This document shows positions 48,298-57,491 of a DNA stretch of 64,000 nucleotides, piece after piece (the first letter of the stretch is position 1; each line of letters starts with the position of its first letter). The notes under the pieces were generated by a model, which did not search any database, was not told the DNA's origin, and worked only from the letters and a program-made list of their open reading frames with translations. Origin of the DNA: Blautia glucerasea (GTDB lineage: Bacteria; Bacillota; Clostridia; Lachnospirales; Lachnospiraceae). The DNA lies in NCBI RefSeq assembly GCF_013304385.1, contig NZ_JAAITU010000004.1:1-64000 (forward strand), in the 5' to 3' direction. The position numbers and the translations under genes are program-made.

Positions 48298-50006
48298 TGA
48301 GAATAGAAGAAAATAACAGGATTTCTCACAAACAGCTTTATTTCCAGATCCTGCTTACGTTTACATCCCCGTTACTTCTGGGACTTTTTGGAAAAGGAAG
48401 ACCTGCAGGAATCTGGGGGATCCTGGGTACGGCAGCAGCGGTGATCCTGTTGTTCCTTTATCTGGTATTTCTCATCCGGCTGGCACCTTTTTGCACAAAT
48501 CTGAAAAAATATGCAGGGACAGGGGGAGGCATTGTGATCGCCTTGTTTTTGTCAGTATATGTGATCTTAACCTGCGGATATCTGCTGCATATGCTTGCAG
48601 TGATCGTACCGGAGAGCCTGACAAACCAGATCAGCGGAAAATGGATCGCTTTTCTTGCAGTGCTGGTGTGTGCTATGGGCACCCATAAAGGGATGCAAAG
48701 ACGGGGGCGCATGGCAGGAGCAAGCGGTGGCCTGTATTTGGCAGCAGTTATTCTTCTTATGGTACTGACCGCATTTCAGGGAAGGAAGGATTATCTTGTA
48801 CAGATGATAGAGGATTCTGTTGCAGCAGGTCTGGAGTTTAAAGATGGATTTTATATTCAGTTGTGTGCTTTTTCAGGGATCGGGCTTCTGCCTTTTTCCC
48901 TGCCTTGCGTGGAAAAGCAGGGCAGCAGCGGAAAAGTCCTGGCCTGTGGGATATTGACTCTGGGCGGGATACTTGTGGGAATGGAGCTGCTTTTGCCCGC
49001 TGTTTTTGGATGGAACAGGGTTTTGCAGGAGGAATATCCGGTGCTGCCTCTTTTGGCAGGTGCCAATCTGCCGGGCAATGTGCTGGCGAGATTTGATGTG
49101 ATCTGGATGGGAATCCTGGTGTTTGGGCTTTTATTTTCTATAGGAAGTCTTCTTCATTACGGTGATCAGATCCTGAAAAATGCCATGCTTGGAACTGGCA
49201 GATACTGGCTGGCAGGTGCTGCTTATGCTGTTTCCCTGACGAAAGTAAAGGGGCTTGGTATCGGGCAGATTTTTGAGCCCTATCTGGAGTATGTTTTCCT
49301 TCCCGGGCTATTGCTTCTGCAGATATTCCTGATGGTGCGGAACCGAGGAAAATGGAAGAAAAAAGGTCTGGCAGCTGCGGGAATGGTTTTGAGTATGTGC
49401 TTATTTGCAGGGGGATGCGGAGGTGTTGAGCCTGAAAAAAGAATTTATCCGTTGGCATTAGGCGTAGATCTGGATGAAAAAAAGAATTATGTTTTCACAT
49501 ATGGAATGCCGGATATGATGCGGGCTACCGGGCAGGATAAGGCAGGAGAGGAAGGCGTGGGCAGTCTGACTGTTTCAGGCAGCAGCTTTTCTGAAATAGA
49601 GCAGGTCTATCGTAGGTCACAGGGAAAATATCTGGATCTGGGACATCTGCAGATCCTGGTGCTTGGTAATTCCATGCTGGAAAGGGAAAACTGGAGGCAC
49701 CTGGCAGATTATCTGCGGCAGGAGCTTTATGTAGGGGAAAATATTTACGTATTTCAGGCAGAAAGCGGCCAGAAGGCTGTAAGCTGGAGATCCGGTACAG
49801 AAAGCTCTCTCGGAGAATGGGTACAGGGGATCATGGAAAATAACCAGTGGGACAGAAGACCTGATGGGATCACTTTGCGGGACATTTATTATGATTTTTA
49901 TACAGGAAAAGAACTACAGAAGCTGCCCGTGATCCGTGTGGAAGGAGAGCAGATCCATGTGGATTTTCCAGGGCAGAATAAACAGGAAAAAACAGGGAAT
50001 ACTTAA
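48297..50006 (+). CDS. Fused spore germination protein GerB plus short GerC domain
   Basis: A 569-residue fusion. Residues ~1-350 form a GerB-type (APC transporter-like) membrane protein with about ten helices. A further membrane segment carries a lipobox-like motif (LFAGGC, ~residue 378). Then ~190 residues match the start of GerC (RIYPLALGVDLDEKKNYVFTYGMPD, ... SGSSFSEIEQVYRRSQGKYLDLGHLQ, ELYVGENIYVF). Usual GerC proteins are separate lipoproteins roughly twice this length; the C-terminal GerC domains are absent. The reading frame is continuous, so this is not an obvious sequencing break. Confidence 0.85.
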   Translation: MRIEENNRISHKQLYFQILLTFTSPLLLGLFGKGRPAGIWGILGTAAAVILLFLYLVFLIRLAPFCTNLKKYAGTGGGIVIALFLSVYVILTCGYLLHMLAVIVPESLTNQISGKWIAFLAVLVCAMGTHKGMQRRGRMAGASGGLYLAAVILLMVLTAFQGRKDYLVQMIEDSVAAGLEFKDGFYIQLCAFSGIGLLPFSLPCVEKQGSSGKVLACGILTLGGILVGMELLLPAVFGWNRVLQEEYPVLPLLAGANLPGNVLARFDVIWMGILVFGLLFSIGSLLHYGDQILKNAMLGTGRYWLAGAAYAVSLTKVKGLGIGQIFEPYLEYVFLPGLLLLQIFLMVRNRGKWKKKGLAAAGMVLSMCLFAGGCGGVEPEKRIYPLALGVDLDEKKNYVFTYGMPDMMRATGQDKAGEEGVGSLTVSGSSFSEIEQVYRRSQGKYLDLGHLQILVLGNSMLERENWRHLADYLRQELYVGENIYVFQAESGQKAVSWRSGTESSLGEWVQGIMENNQWDRRPDGITLRDIYYDFYTGKELQKLPVIRVEGEQIHVDFPGQNKQEKTGNT

Positions 50007-50031
50007 GGGAAAGAAACAGGAGGTACAAAAG

Positions 50032-50286
50032 GTGAGAAAGTGGTTAAGGAGAAAAAGCACCCGGCTGTGTCTTTCCCTGCTGTCAGGTCTTCTGGCAGTG
50101 GGATTTACAGGAAATACAGCGGATATGGGAAATACACAAAAGCCTCACAGTATAGTGGCATGGTGGGGGCTTTTGTACCCTGATTTTTGCAGGATTCCGG
50201 CGGAAGAATGGAAAGAGGAGCAGGATGTGGAGGATACACAGCCTAAATATGTCTTTTGGATTGTGGAATTTATAAAGAATCTGTAA
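50032..50286 (+). CDS. Small exported protein at the end of the germination operon
   Basis: GTG start behind AGGAGG gives 84 residues. A basic N-terminus and hydrophobic stretch (RLCLSLLSGLLAVGFTG) resemble a signal peptide. The remaining ~60 residues are aromatic-rich (VAWWGLLYPDFC, YVFWIVEFIKNL) with one cysteine. It starts 25 bp after the GerB-GerC gene. No family recognised; it may be a germination accessory factor or a remnant replacing the missing GerC tail. Confidence 0.6.
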   Translation: MRKWLRRKSTRLCLSLLSGLLAVGFTGNTADMGNTQKPHSIVAWWGLLYPDFCRIPAEEWKEEQDVEDTQPKYVFWIVEFIKNL

Positions 50287-50317
50287 GTGCAAAGCACGGA
50301 ACAATCCGTGTAATCAT
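50285..50317. repeat. Dispersed repeat, copy C (half copy, reverse orientation)
   Basis: Reverse complement of the left ~33 bp of copy B, from AAGTGCAAAGCACGG to the terminal GTAATCAT. It abuts the stop codon of the small exported protein. Confidence 0.7.
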
Positions 50318-50345
50318 GATTTTGGTGTTTTAACACCAAAATCAT
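50316..50345 (+). terminator. Perfect 14-bp-stem hairpin after the germination operon
   Basis: ATGATTTTGGTGTT and AACACCAAAATCAT pair perfectly around TT. It lacks a T-run, so terminator function is uncertain; it directly joins the dispersed repeat copy C. Confidence 0.45.
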
Positions 50346-50494
50346 AAGTATACCAGGGGAAGGCATGTGGGTTTTTGTGAAATTTTGCGACTTTTGTGTT
50401 GGGGGTTATGGAGTTTTATAGAGTTTATATGGGATTTTATTACTTTTTATGTTGTGGTTTATGGAATTTATATAGGGTTTTATGATGGATTTTA

Positions 50495-50523
50495 TTGACA
50501 TATATTTATCTTTTCAATACAAT
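50495..50523 (+). promoter_or_regulatory. Promoter of the third giant surface protein
   Basis: TTGACA, 17 bp, TACAAT: close to the consensus, preceded by a T/A-rich stretch with degenerate TTATGGA-TTTATA repeats (50405-50492). Confidence 0.85.
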
Positions 50524-50559
50524 TAAAATAATAATAATCACAAGAGGGAGAGGAACAAC

Positions 50560-53500
50560 ATGAAAAATCGTTTGATATCACGAGTATGTTCCGTGCTTTT
50601 AACGGCTGCAATGCTGGTGACTTCTGCACCTGCATCTGTATTTGCAGAAAGCATAGGAGAAGAGAGTGTTTTCACAGATGTGGAAGCAGAAAATGACTTT
50701 GCAGAACCGGAAGTAGAGGATGCACAGGATCTGGAAAGCGAAGTTGTTGAGGATGTGGCAGAGGAGCCGGAAGCAGAGGCAGATCAGCTCTCTGATTTTT
50801 CAGATGGAGCCACTGTCCAGGGGACAGATCCTGTCCTGGCTGATGGTCAGGTGGACGCAGACCAGGTAGCATCTGTGTCTATAGATATGCTTCATGCACA
50901 GACTGAATTTTATGAACATCTTACTGATCCATGCAGGATCGTAGGTGCGGTGCTGCATATTACTTACGGGGATGGTTTTACAACAACGCTCACATTTAAC
51001 CAGTACAGCTCTACAGTTGAAGATAATGATAAGGGATATCAGTGGACCTATACTTATGAAAAAGATGGACAGCCGGTGAGTGGTATGTTGGCTGCAGGTA
51101 CATATGACCTGGTTCTTACAGGCAAAGATATCCGTGGGAAGGGAAGACCGGATGTTACAGTGAAAGAGGGGATCTGTCCCATTACCATAAAGGCCAGAAG
51201 TGAAGCACCAAAGCTTACTGTGGGTGATGAGAATCATGATATTGCAAGTCCGGCAGACGGAAGGGATTCCTGGTATCAGATCACAGCTCCCCAAACAGGT
51301 ATTTATGTTTTTGAACCAGTGGGGGATTATGTAGATGTGATAGAGGAGAATGGTGACAGTCTTACCGGAGTTGACCGGCTGTTTACACACCCTCATGAAT
51401 TTACCAGCGTTGCTTATCCGATGACAGCGGGGAAAATATATTATGTGAACTTTAGAGGTAACATTAGTATTTATGATGATGACGGGTATCATGCATCAAA
51501 TACGGCTTCCCAGATGAAAATCTATCAGATTCCGGGGATTTCTGCTGTTGAAGTAGATGATACAAATGTGCAGAAGGACTTTGTGGCGAATCAGGATGCG
51601 GTCTCTTTCGGGGGTGCAAAGGTACATATAAATTATGATAACGGAACATCTTATGACCTTGAGTATAATGGCGGCAGTGTGTATGACGAATATGGAAATA
51701 ATTTTTCAGAGTATATCATAACAAATGATGGTATGTCTAGAGGCGAAGTTGAGCTGGAAGCAGGAGAATACAAAATATACTTTACCTGTAACGACCAGAA
51801 TGTGGGCCAGAAGAATGGATATGATATCCGGGTGATCCCATTAAAGGAAGTACGTACTTTGCAGTCCGGTTCCAATGCAGATATAGAGGGCTGTTCAGGA
51901 AGGAACTACTGGTATCAGTTTACTCCTGGAAAAGACGGTACATACAAAATATATCCTATGTCCATCAACAGCTGGGTTTATCCGGAAAAAGAGGATTCTT
52001 CCAGTTATGCGAACAGTGATGCACTGAGCGCTGTTTCAGAGGATGATAATAAGGATACCGGGCTTGGACGGACTTATGAGCTGAAAGCAGGAACTACTTA
52101 TTATTTGAAATTTTCTGACCATCTGTACACAGGTATTGATGAGAATGGGTATCCTAAATATGCAAATAAGGCAGACCTGCAGATTAAACTGGTTCCCCAT
52201 GTGCAGTCTGCAAGCACCAATCTGGTGCGCACAGAATTTACGGAGGGCTGGTCTAGTACCTGGCAGCCCGGAGGCTTCCTTCATCTTATATTCAGTGACG
52301 GAGCTACACAGGATGTACAGTTTGAGGAAGGGGTAAAGGATTCCTATGGCAATACATACAGACAGTATTATCGGGATGCTTCAGGCACAGAGCATCCATT
52401 AGGTAATTTCCTGTCTGGCGGAACCTATCAGCTGGTAATAAAATGCAACGAAAAGCCGGTGCCCCTAGACAAAGAATATACTATTCATGTAAGTGCACTG
52501 GATGAGCTGACAGAGCTTCATGAAGGAGTAAATAAAGAAGTAAAATATAATAAGACCAGCGGTAACAATCAGGAATGTGTATGGTATCGTTTTACAACAA
52601 AGGATGCAGGAAATTATGTGATCCATGGCAGCAAAGAGGTTTCTTCTGTAGTCCGTGAAGATTATGGAAATGATTACACGGATCTTGCCTGGGGAAAAAC
52701 CGATGATGGAGATCAGGTTTATACCCTTGAAGGAAATAAAACCTATTACATAGGCCTGGGATATGACTGGATGGATGTGACCGAGACAGTATGTGATCTT
52801 ACCATCACGAAGAAAGAGGATGCACCGGCGATTCAGTCTGCTAGCCTGGAGTTTGGCGAAATGAACTATACAGAGCGACTGGACGATGTGTATTTGAGTG
52901 GTACATTCACGGTTCATTATGAAAATGATGTTGAGAAAGAATTTACTTTTGATGGTTGGAATAAGAAGGAAGCAGTTGACGAAGATTATGGATATGTTTA
53001 TACCTATAAGCTGCAAAGATGTGATGTGGAAGATGGCATAGAAGTGGCACCTGGGAACAGCCTGGGGGCAGGAACCTATAAGATCCTTATAAGCTGCAAT
53101 GGAAAGCAGATCACAACCATGGATCAGACATACACCTTCCAGGTGAAAGCAGTTTCACAGCTTGCAGAGCTTAAGGTAGGGATCAATAATGGAGTGAACA
53201 GCCCTGCAGGTAAATATTGCTGGTACAGATTTACAGCACCGGCATCCGGGAAATTCAAACTTGGGATTAATACAGAAGATGAGGATGCTAAAATGGGCAC
53301 AGTAAGTGTCTTCCGGTTTCTGGATGACATTGAGGATCTGCTCGCTCCGGAAATGAATGCAGAAGGGTATAAAACCTACGATCTGGTGCAGGGTACAACC
53401 TATTATGTTGGCTTTAGCGGCAGGGTATTTCTTGGTTATGACGATGAAAGCGATGAGATGTATACCAATGTTTTCAATCTGAAGATCACATACCTGAAAG

Positions 53501-55719
53501 AAGTGAAAAAGGCTTCTATAGAGTGGAAACTGGAAAACAAGATAGCTGAGTATATAGATATGTTCTATCTGTTTGGTATCTTACATGTTACATATCAGGA
53601 TGGCACAACAGAGGATGTAGAGATCCGCACCAATGAGGATAATCAGGATATATCAGGCAACAGCTATGATCTGTGGCCGCAGAAAGTCAGTGTGGATACA
53701 GATTCTTCCGCACACTATCCTGCAGGAACTTATAAAGCAGTGATTTATGTCAATACCTTTGATCAGCTGACCATCGAAAATGAAGAAGACTGCATGATCC
53801 AGGTATTGCCTGTAGATCAGATGGTTCTTGGCACTTTAAAAATGGGCACCAACGAAAATATAAAAAATCCATTACAGTATCGTAATGCCTGGTATACTTT
53901 CACACCGGATCACACAGGTGCGTATGTGTTTGATCCGGCACTGCGGCCGGTTATCTATGCTATGGAAGGCAAAAAGCCTGTAGCTCAGCGGGAAATAGTG
54001 AACACTTCCGATTGTACTGTAAGATATAACCTGACAGAGGGGATCACCTATTATGTTGGGTTTAACGGGGGATTTGTTGTAGGAATTGATCCGGATGACC
54101 AGCATTTGATCTGCACAGATATTGGAACTGTCAACATTCATGAATATCAGTCAGAAGACCAAATAGGGGATAAGATGGATGAAATCGACAGTACGCTGGA
54201 AGAAATTCTGGAAAACATTGATGAAGATACAGAGGAATTAACAGAAGAGCAGAAGGAACGCATCAATGATTCTGTAAAAGACCTCATTTCTATTGACAAT
54301 GAAGAACTGGCTTCCAGAGGCAACTTGAATAATGTTCTTCCAATATCAGAGAAGCTGGCAATAATGGCCAATGAGAATGTTACAGATACCCTTACAGATG
54401 TAACAGATAAGGTAGGCAAGATCCAGGTTACAGGAGCAGCGCTTACTGCTTTGGATGCTGCGTCTGCCGGAACCAGCCAGGATCAGGTACTGGCAGCCAA
54501 GCTGACAGTAAAGGAATCAGGTAATACTTACGGTTATACACCGGGTAACAGTCTGGTACTTAGTATTAAGCTGTCTGTAGTGGATACAAAAAATAATAAC
54601 CAGGTAGTGGAAGGAAAAGAAAACATCCAGCCATCTGCACCAATCCGTGTAACAATGCCGATCCCGGATGGAATGGATCCAGATAATATGAAGCTGATCC
54701 ACGTACGGGGGGATGGAACAAGGGAAGAACTGCCATTTGATTATAAGGAAGAGGACATGACCGTTACTTTCCTTATCAGTTCTCTTAGTGATTATATCTT
54801 TACTGAAGAAAATCAGGACAGTGATATTTGTACAGCTCATGTGCCAAATGAAAACGGATGGGTTACTGTAAAGGAGCCAACTTGTAAAGAGACAGGTCTG
54901 AAAAAGACTACATGTATTAAGTGTAACACACCGGTAGAGGCAGTGATCCCTGCAACCGGAAACCACAGCTATACAGTGGAAATCGGAGGCAAGGCTGCTA
55001 CCTGCAGTGAGAATGGATACAAGGTTCTTAAGTGTGCAACCTGTGCTGAAACGACCCAGACAGTGATTCCTGCAACAGGTAACCATCAGGCAGGAGAATG
55101 GACAGTGGTTCAGGAGGCAACTGCTCTTGTGGCAGGAAAGAAGGTACAGAAATGTACGGTATGCCAGAAAGAACTGAACGTACAGGAAATTCCTGCACTG
55201 CCGGCAACACTTACCATGTCTGTTGGGGCAAAGAAAACGGTTCCTCTGAAGGTAAAACAGTCTTATACTGTGAAGGTAAGTGGTCTGGCAAAGGGCGACA
55301 GTGTTGACCGTTTTGTTAGCAGCAAACCAAAGGTTGCAGCAGTAAGTAATAAAGGGAAGATCACAGGCAAGGCAGCCGGTACTGCAGTGATCACAGTGAA
55401 ACTGAAAAGCGGATATTCTGTATGGTTCAAGGTAAAGGTACAGAAAAAGGCAGTAAAGACTACTGCTTTGACAGTTACCAATGCTGCTACAGGCAAGAAG
55501 GTTGCAAAGAGCGTAAAGCTTGGAAGGAACAAGAAGTTGAAGCTGCAGGCAACAGTTGCACCTGTGACAAGTCTTCAGAAGGCAACATATACTTCCTCCA
55601 ACAAGAAGGTTGCCCAGGCTGCTAAAAATGGAGTGATCACAGGTAAAAAGGCCGGTACTGCAGTGATCACAGTAAAATCAGGGAAGAAAACCTGTAAGAT
55701 CAAAGTAACCGTTAAATAA
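50560..55719 (+). CDS. Giant secreted modular protein with five alternating beta-domains and Big_2 domains
   Basis: A 1719-residue exported protein. Signal peptide (MKNRLISRVCSVLLTAAMLV ... SVFAES) and an acidic segment are followed by five repeats (~105-1195). In each, an Ig-like unit (FSDGATQDVQFE-type, ending GTY.L.I.CN) alternates with a unit showing (W)Y.(F)TP..G.Y and YYVGFSG, like pre-peptidase C-terminal domains. An acidic helical linker (~1203-1260) and a ZU5-like segment (~1359-1420) follow. Next are two His/CxxC motifs (CIKC, CATC, CTVC) and two Big_2 domains with lysine-rich ends. No LPXTG. Strong promoter suggests abundant expression. Likely surface adhesin or matrix protein; ligand unknown. 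Confidence 0.8.
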   Translation: MKNRLISRVCSVLLTAAMLVTSAPASVFAESIGEESVFTDVEAENDFAEPEVEDAQDLESEVVEDVAEEPEAEADQLSDFSDGATVQGTDPVLADGQVDADQVASVSIDMLHAQTEFYEHLTDPCRIVGAVLHITYGDGFTTTLTFNQYSSTVEDNDKGYQWTYTYEKDGQPVSGMLAAGTYDLVLTGKDIRGKGRPDVTVKEGICPITIKARSEAPKLTVGDENHDIASPADGRDSWYQITAPQTGIYVFEPVGDYVDVIEENGDSLTGVDRLFTHPHEFTSVAYPMTAGKIYYVNFRGNISIYDDDGYHASNTASQMKIYQIPGISAVEVDDTNVQKDFVANQDAVSFGGAKVHINYDNGTSYDLEYNGGSVYDEYGNNFSEYIITNDGMSRGEVELEAGEYKIYFTCNDQNVGQKNGYDIRVIPLKEVRTLQSGSNADIEGCSGRNYWYQFTPGKDGTYKIYPMSINSWVYPEKEDSSSYANSDALSAVSEDDNKDTGLGRTYELKAGTTYYLKFSDHLYTGIDENGYPKYANKADLQIKLVPHVQSASTNLVRTEFTEGWSSTWQPGGFLHLIFSDGATQDVQFEEGVKDSYGNTYRQYYRDASGTEHPLGNFLSGGTYQLVIKCNEKPVPLDKEYTIHVSALDELTELHEGVNKEVKYNKTSGNNQECVWYRFTTKDAGNYVIHGSKEVSSVVREDYGNDYTDLAWGKTDDGDQVYTLEGNKTYYIGLGYDWMDVTETVCDLTITKKEDAPAIQSASLEFGEMNYTERLDDVYLSGTFTVHYENDVEKEFTFDGWNKKEAVDEDYGYVYTYKLQRCDVEDGIEVAPGNSLGAGTYKILISCNGKQITTMDQTYTFQVKAVSQLAELKVGINNGVNSPAGKYCWYRFTAPASGKFKLGINTEDEDAKMGTVSVFRFLDDIEDLLAPEMNAEGYKTYDLVQGTTYYVGFSGRVFLGYDDESDEMYTNVFNLKITYLKEVKKASIEWKLENKIAEYIDMFYLFGILHVTYQDGTTEDVEIRTNEDNQDISGNSYDLWPQKVSVDTDSSAHYPAGTYKAVIYVNTFDQLTIENEEDCMIQVLPVDQMVLGTLKMGTNENIKNPLQYRNAWYTFTPDHTGAYVFDPALRPVIYAMEGKKPVAQREIVNTSDCTVRYNLTEGITYYVGFNGGFVVGIDPDDQHLICTDIGTVNIHEYQSEDQIGDKMDEIDSTLEEILENIDEDTEELTEEQKERINDSVKDLISIDNEELASRGNLNNVLPISEKLAIMANENVTDTLTDVTDKVGKIQVTGAALTALDAASAGTSQDQVLAAKLTVKESGNTYGYTPGNSLVLSIKLSVVDTKNNNQVVEGKENIQPSAPIRVTMPIPDGMDPDNMKLIHVRGDGTREELPFDYKEEDMTVTFLISSLSDYIFTEENQDSDICTAHVPNENGWVTVKEPTCKETGLKKTTCIKCNTPVEAVIPATGNHSYTVEIGGKAATCSENGYKVLKCATCAETTQTVIPATGNHQAGEWTVVQEATALVAGKKVQKCTVCQKELNVQEIPALPATLTMSVGAKKTVPLKVKQSYTVKVSGLAKGDSVDRFVSSKPKVAAVSNKGKITGKAAGTAVITVKLKSGYSVWFKVKVQKKAVKTTALTVTNAATGKKVAKSVKLGRNKKLKLQATVAPVTSLQKATYTSSNKKVAQAAKNGVITGKKAGTAVITVKSGKKTCKIKVTVK

Positions 55720-55878
55720 GGAGCAGGGTCTTTCCGTTTACATGGGCAGGATCTTTCTGGTTCATACTCAAGGGCAGCCTGTCTTGCACTTGGGCTGATT
55801 TGGTGGTAAAATGATTCAACAATCCTAAGATGCAGGGGACAGATTCTGCCCTGAATCCATGAGAACGGAGAATTAATA

Positions 55879-56700
55879 ATGAAGATAGATAGAGATGCCC
55901 CTGTTGGAGTATTTGATTCCGGGATAGGCGGGTTGACTGTGGCAAGAGAGATCATGCGTAATCTTCCTTCGGAGAAAATCGTATATTTTGGTGATACAGC
56001 CAGAGTTCCATATGGAAGTAAATCAAAGGAGACGATCGTCAGATATTCCAGGCAGATCATCCATTTCCTAAAGGAACAGCAGGTAAAGGCTATTGTCATA
56101 GCCTGCAATACAGCCAGTGCCTTTGCACTGGATACTGTAAAGGCAGAGCAGGATATTCCGGTGATTGGAGTGATCGAGGCCGGTGCAAAGGTAGCTGCTT
56201 CAGTGACCAGGAATCACCGCATTGGTGTAATCGGCACAGAAGGTACCATTGGCAGTGGGATCCATGCAAAATATCTGAAAAAGCTGGATCCGAAGATCAC
56301 AGTGATCGGCCGGCCCTGCCCGTTGTTTGTACCTTTAGCAGAAGAAGGGTGGACCCATGATCCTGTAACCACCCAGGTAGCCGAAAGGTATCTGGAGGAT
56401 CTGAAAAAAGAGAACATTGATACACTGATCCTTGGCTGTACCCATTATCCATTGCTGAGATCCACCATCGCACAGGTGATGGGAGATGGTGTACGCCTTG
56501 TGAATCCTGCCTATGAGACAGCGTTGGAGCTGGGAAGGCTTTTGAAAGAAAAAGATATGCTCAGTGCAGGAACAATCCAGGAGGATTTTCCTTATAGATT
56601 TTTCGTCAGCGATCTGGCAGACAAATTTACAGGATTTGCAAATTCCATCCTGCCCTATGATGTGTCTATGACAAAGAAGATCGACATAGAGAAATACTAA
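55879..56700 (+). CDS. murI: Glutamate racemase
   Basis: A 273-residue enzyme supplying D-glutamate for peptidoglycan. The first catalytic Cys is in IVIACNTASA, the second in ILGCTHYPLL; GVFDSGIGGLTV and YFGDTARVPYG bind substrate. Length and motifs are complete. It is followed by a palindrome-rich spacer and a DUF1934 gene. Confidence 0.95.
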   Translation: MKIDRDAPVGVFDSGIGGLTVAREIMRNLPSEKIVYFGDTARVPYGSKSKETIVRYSRQIIHFLKEQQVKAIVIACNTASAFALDTVKAEQDIPVIGVIEAGAKVAASVTRNHRIGVIGTEGTIGSGIHAKYLKKLDPKITVIGRPCPLFVPLAEEGWTHDPVTTQVAERYLEDLKKENIDTLILGCTHYPLLRSTIAQVMGDGVRLVNPAYETALELGRLLKEKDMLSAGTIQEDFPYRFFVSDLADKFTGFANSILPYDVSMTKKIDIEKY

Positions 56701-56774
56701 AAGGACTGGCATAAGAACAGGAACATAACAAAAACAGAGAATTATAACACAGGAGCAGGATGCATATCCAAAAG

Positions 56775-56867
56775 GCCGGCTCCGGCAGGATTGCAGAGGT
56801 GCGCAGGAGAAGTATGTCATGCAATTGCATGACGCGCACCTCGCAGCAAGAATGCCGAGGCATTCTT
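56775..56867. repeat. Cluster of three palindromes in the murI-DUF1934 spacer
   Basis: GCCGG-CT-CCGGC (56775-56786) comes first. Then AGGTGCGC (56797-56804) pairs with GCGCACCT (56834-56841), enclosing a perfect 18-bp palindrome centred on GCAATTGC (56816-56833) with an 11-nt one-sided bulge. Last is AAGAATGCC-GA-GGCATTCTT (56848-56867). None is followed by a T-run. Confidence 0.75.
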
Positions 56868-56892
56868 GAACAGAAAAGGAAATGAACATAAC

Positions 56893-57336
56893 ATGGAAAA
56901 ACAGGTGCTGGTGCATGTAAGCGGATTGCATATGATGGAAGGAGATGGACAGGAGGAACCGGTAGAGATCGTGGTTCCGGGGGAACACTATTTCCGCAAT
57001 GGCAGCCATTATGTGCGATATGAAGAAATGTTGGATGACAGCAATAAACCAACAGTAAATTATATCAAGATCTCCCCTAAGGGGATGGAGGTGCGTAAGA
57101 AAGGCCTGGTGAATACCCATATGGTCTTTGAACAGGGAAAGAAGAATGTGGCCTTTTATACCACACCCTTTGGCACTCTGCAGATGGGGATCGCTGCTAC
57201 GAATCTGGAATTTAAAGAAAAAGAAGGATGCCTGGATATGAAAGTGGACTATGCCCTGGAAATGAATGAGGGTTATGTGGCGGACTGCTGTCTTTCTATT
57301 CTGGTAGAAGAAAAGAACGATCATTTTGCTTTATAG
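56893..57336 (+). CDS. DUF1934 (YwiB-like) beta-barrel protein
   Basis: A ~147-residue protein of the DUF1934/YwiB family (VLVHVSGLHMMEGD ... HYVRYEEMLD, KGLVNTHMVFEQGKKN, YTTPFGTLQMGI, VDYALEMN). These are small calycin-like barrels, cytoplasmic, of unknown role. The open frame continues upstream into the last palindrome; this ATG starts the conserved domain, though its ribosome binding site is weak. Confidence 0.8.
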   Translation: MEKQVLVHVSGLHMMEGDGQEEPVEIVVPGEHYFRNGSHYVRYEEMLDDSNKPTVNYIKISPKGMEVRKKGLVNTHMVFEQGKKNVAFYTTPFGTLQMGIAATNLEFKEKEGCLDMKVDYALEMNEGYVADCCLSILVEEKNDHFAL

Positions 57337-57372
57337 AAGATATTGAAGATCCGGGTAATCCGGATCCAAAAA

Positions 57373-57424
57373 AAAACCTGTATATACAGCCTGGGAAGCA
57401 GGTCTGTGTATACAGGTTTTTGTA
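57373..57424. terminator. Bidirectional terminator
   Basis: AAAACCTGTATA pairs with TATACAGGTTTT; A-run and T-run lie on opposite sides, so it can serve the DUF1934 gene and the convergent membrane protein gene. Confidence 0.85.
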
Positions 57425-57443
57425 TACGGCTTTAGCTTGTTCA

Positions 57444-57470
57444 AAATGTCTACGCAGCGTGTAGACATTT
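57444..57470. terminator. Second hairpin before the convergent gene
   Basis: AAATGTCTAC and GTAGACATTT pair perfectly (10 bp) around a 7-nt loop. On the minus strand it follows the stop codon by ~20 bp and is trailed by TTTTG. Confidence 0.55.
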
Positions 57471-57491
57471 CGTATAGTGCCGAAATACGGC

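Noticed and set aside
56335-57324. 329-codon minus-strand open frame
   Set aside because: Lies antisense across murI and the DUF1934 gene, runs through the palindrome cluster, has no ribosome binding site and a composition rich in Cys/His/Phe typical of shadow frames.
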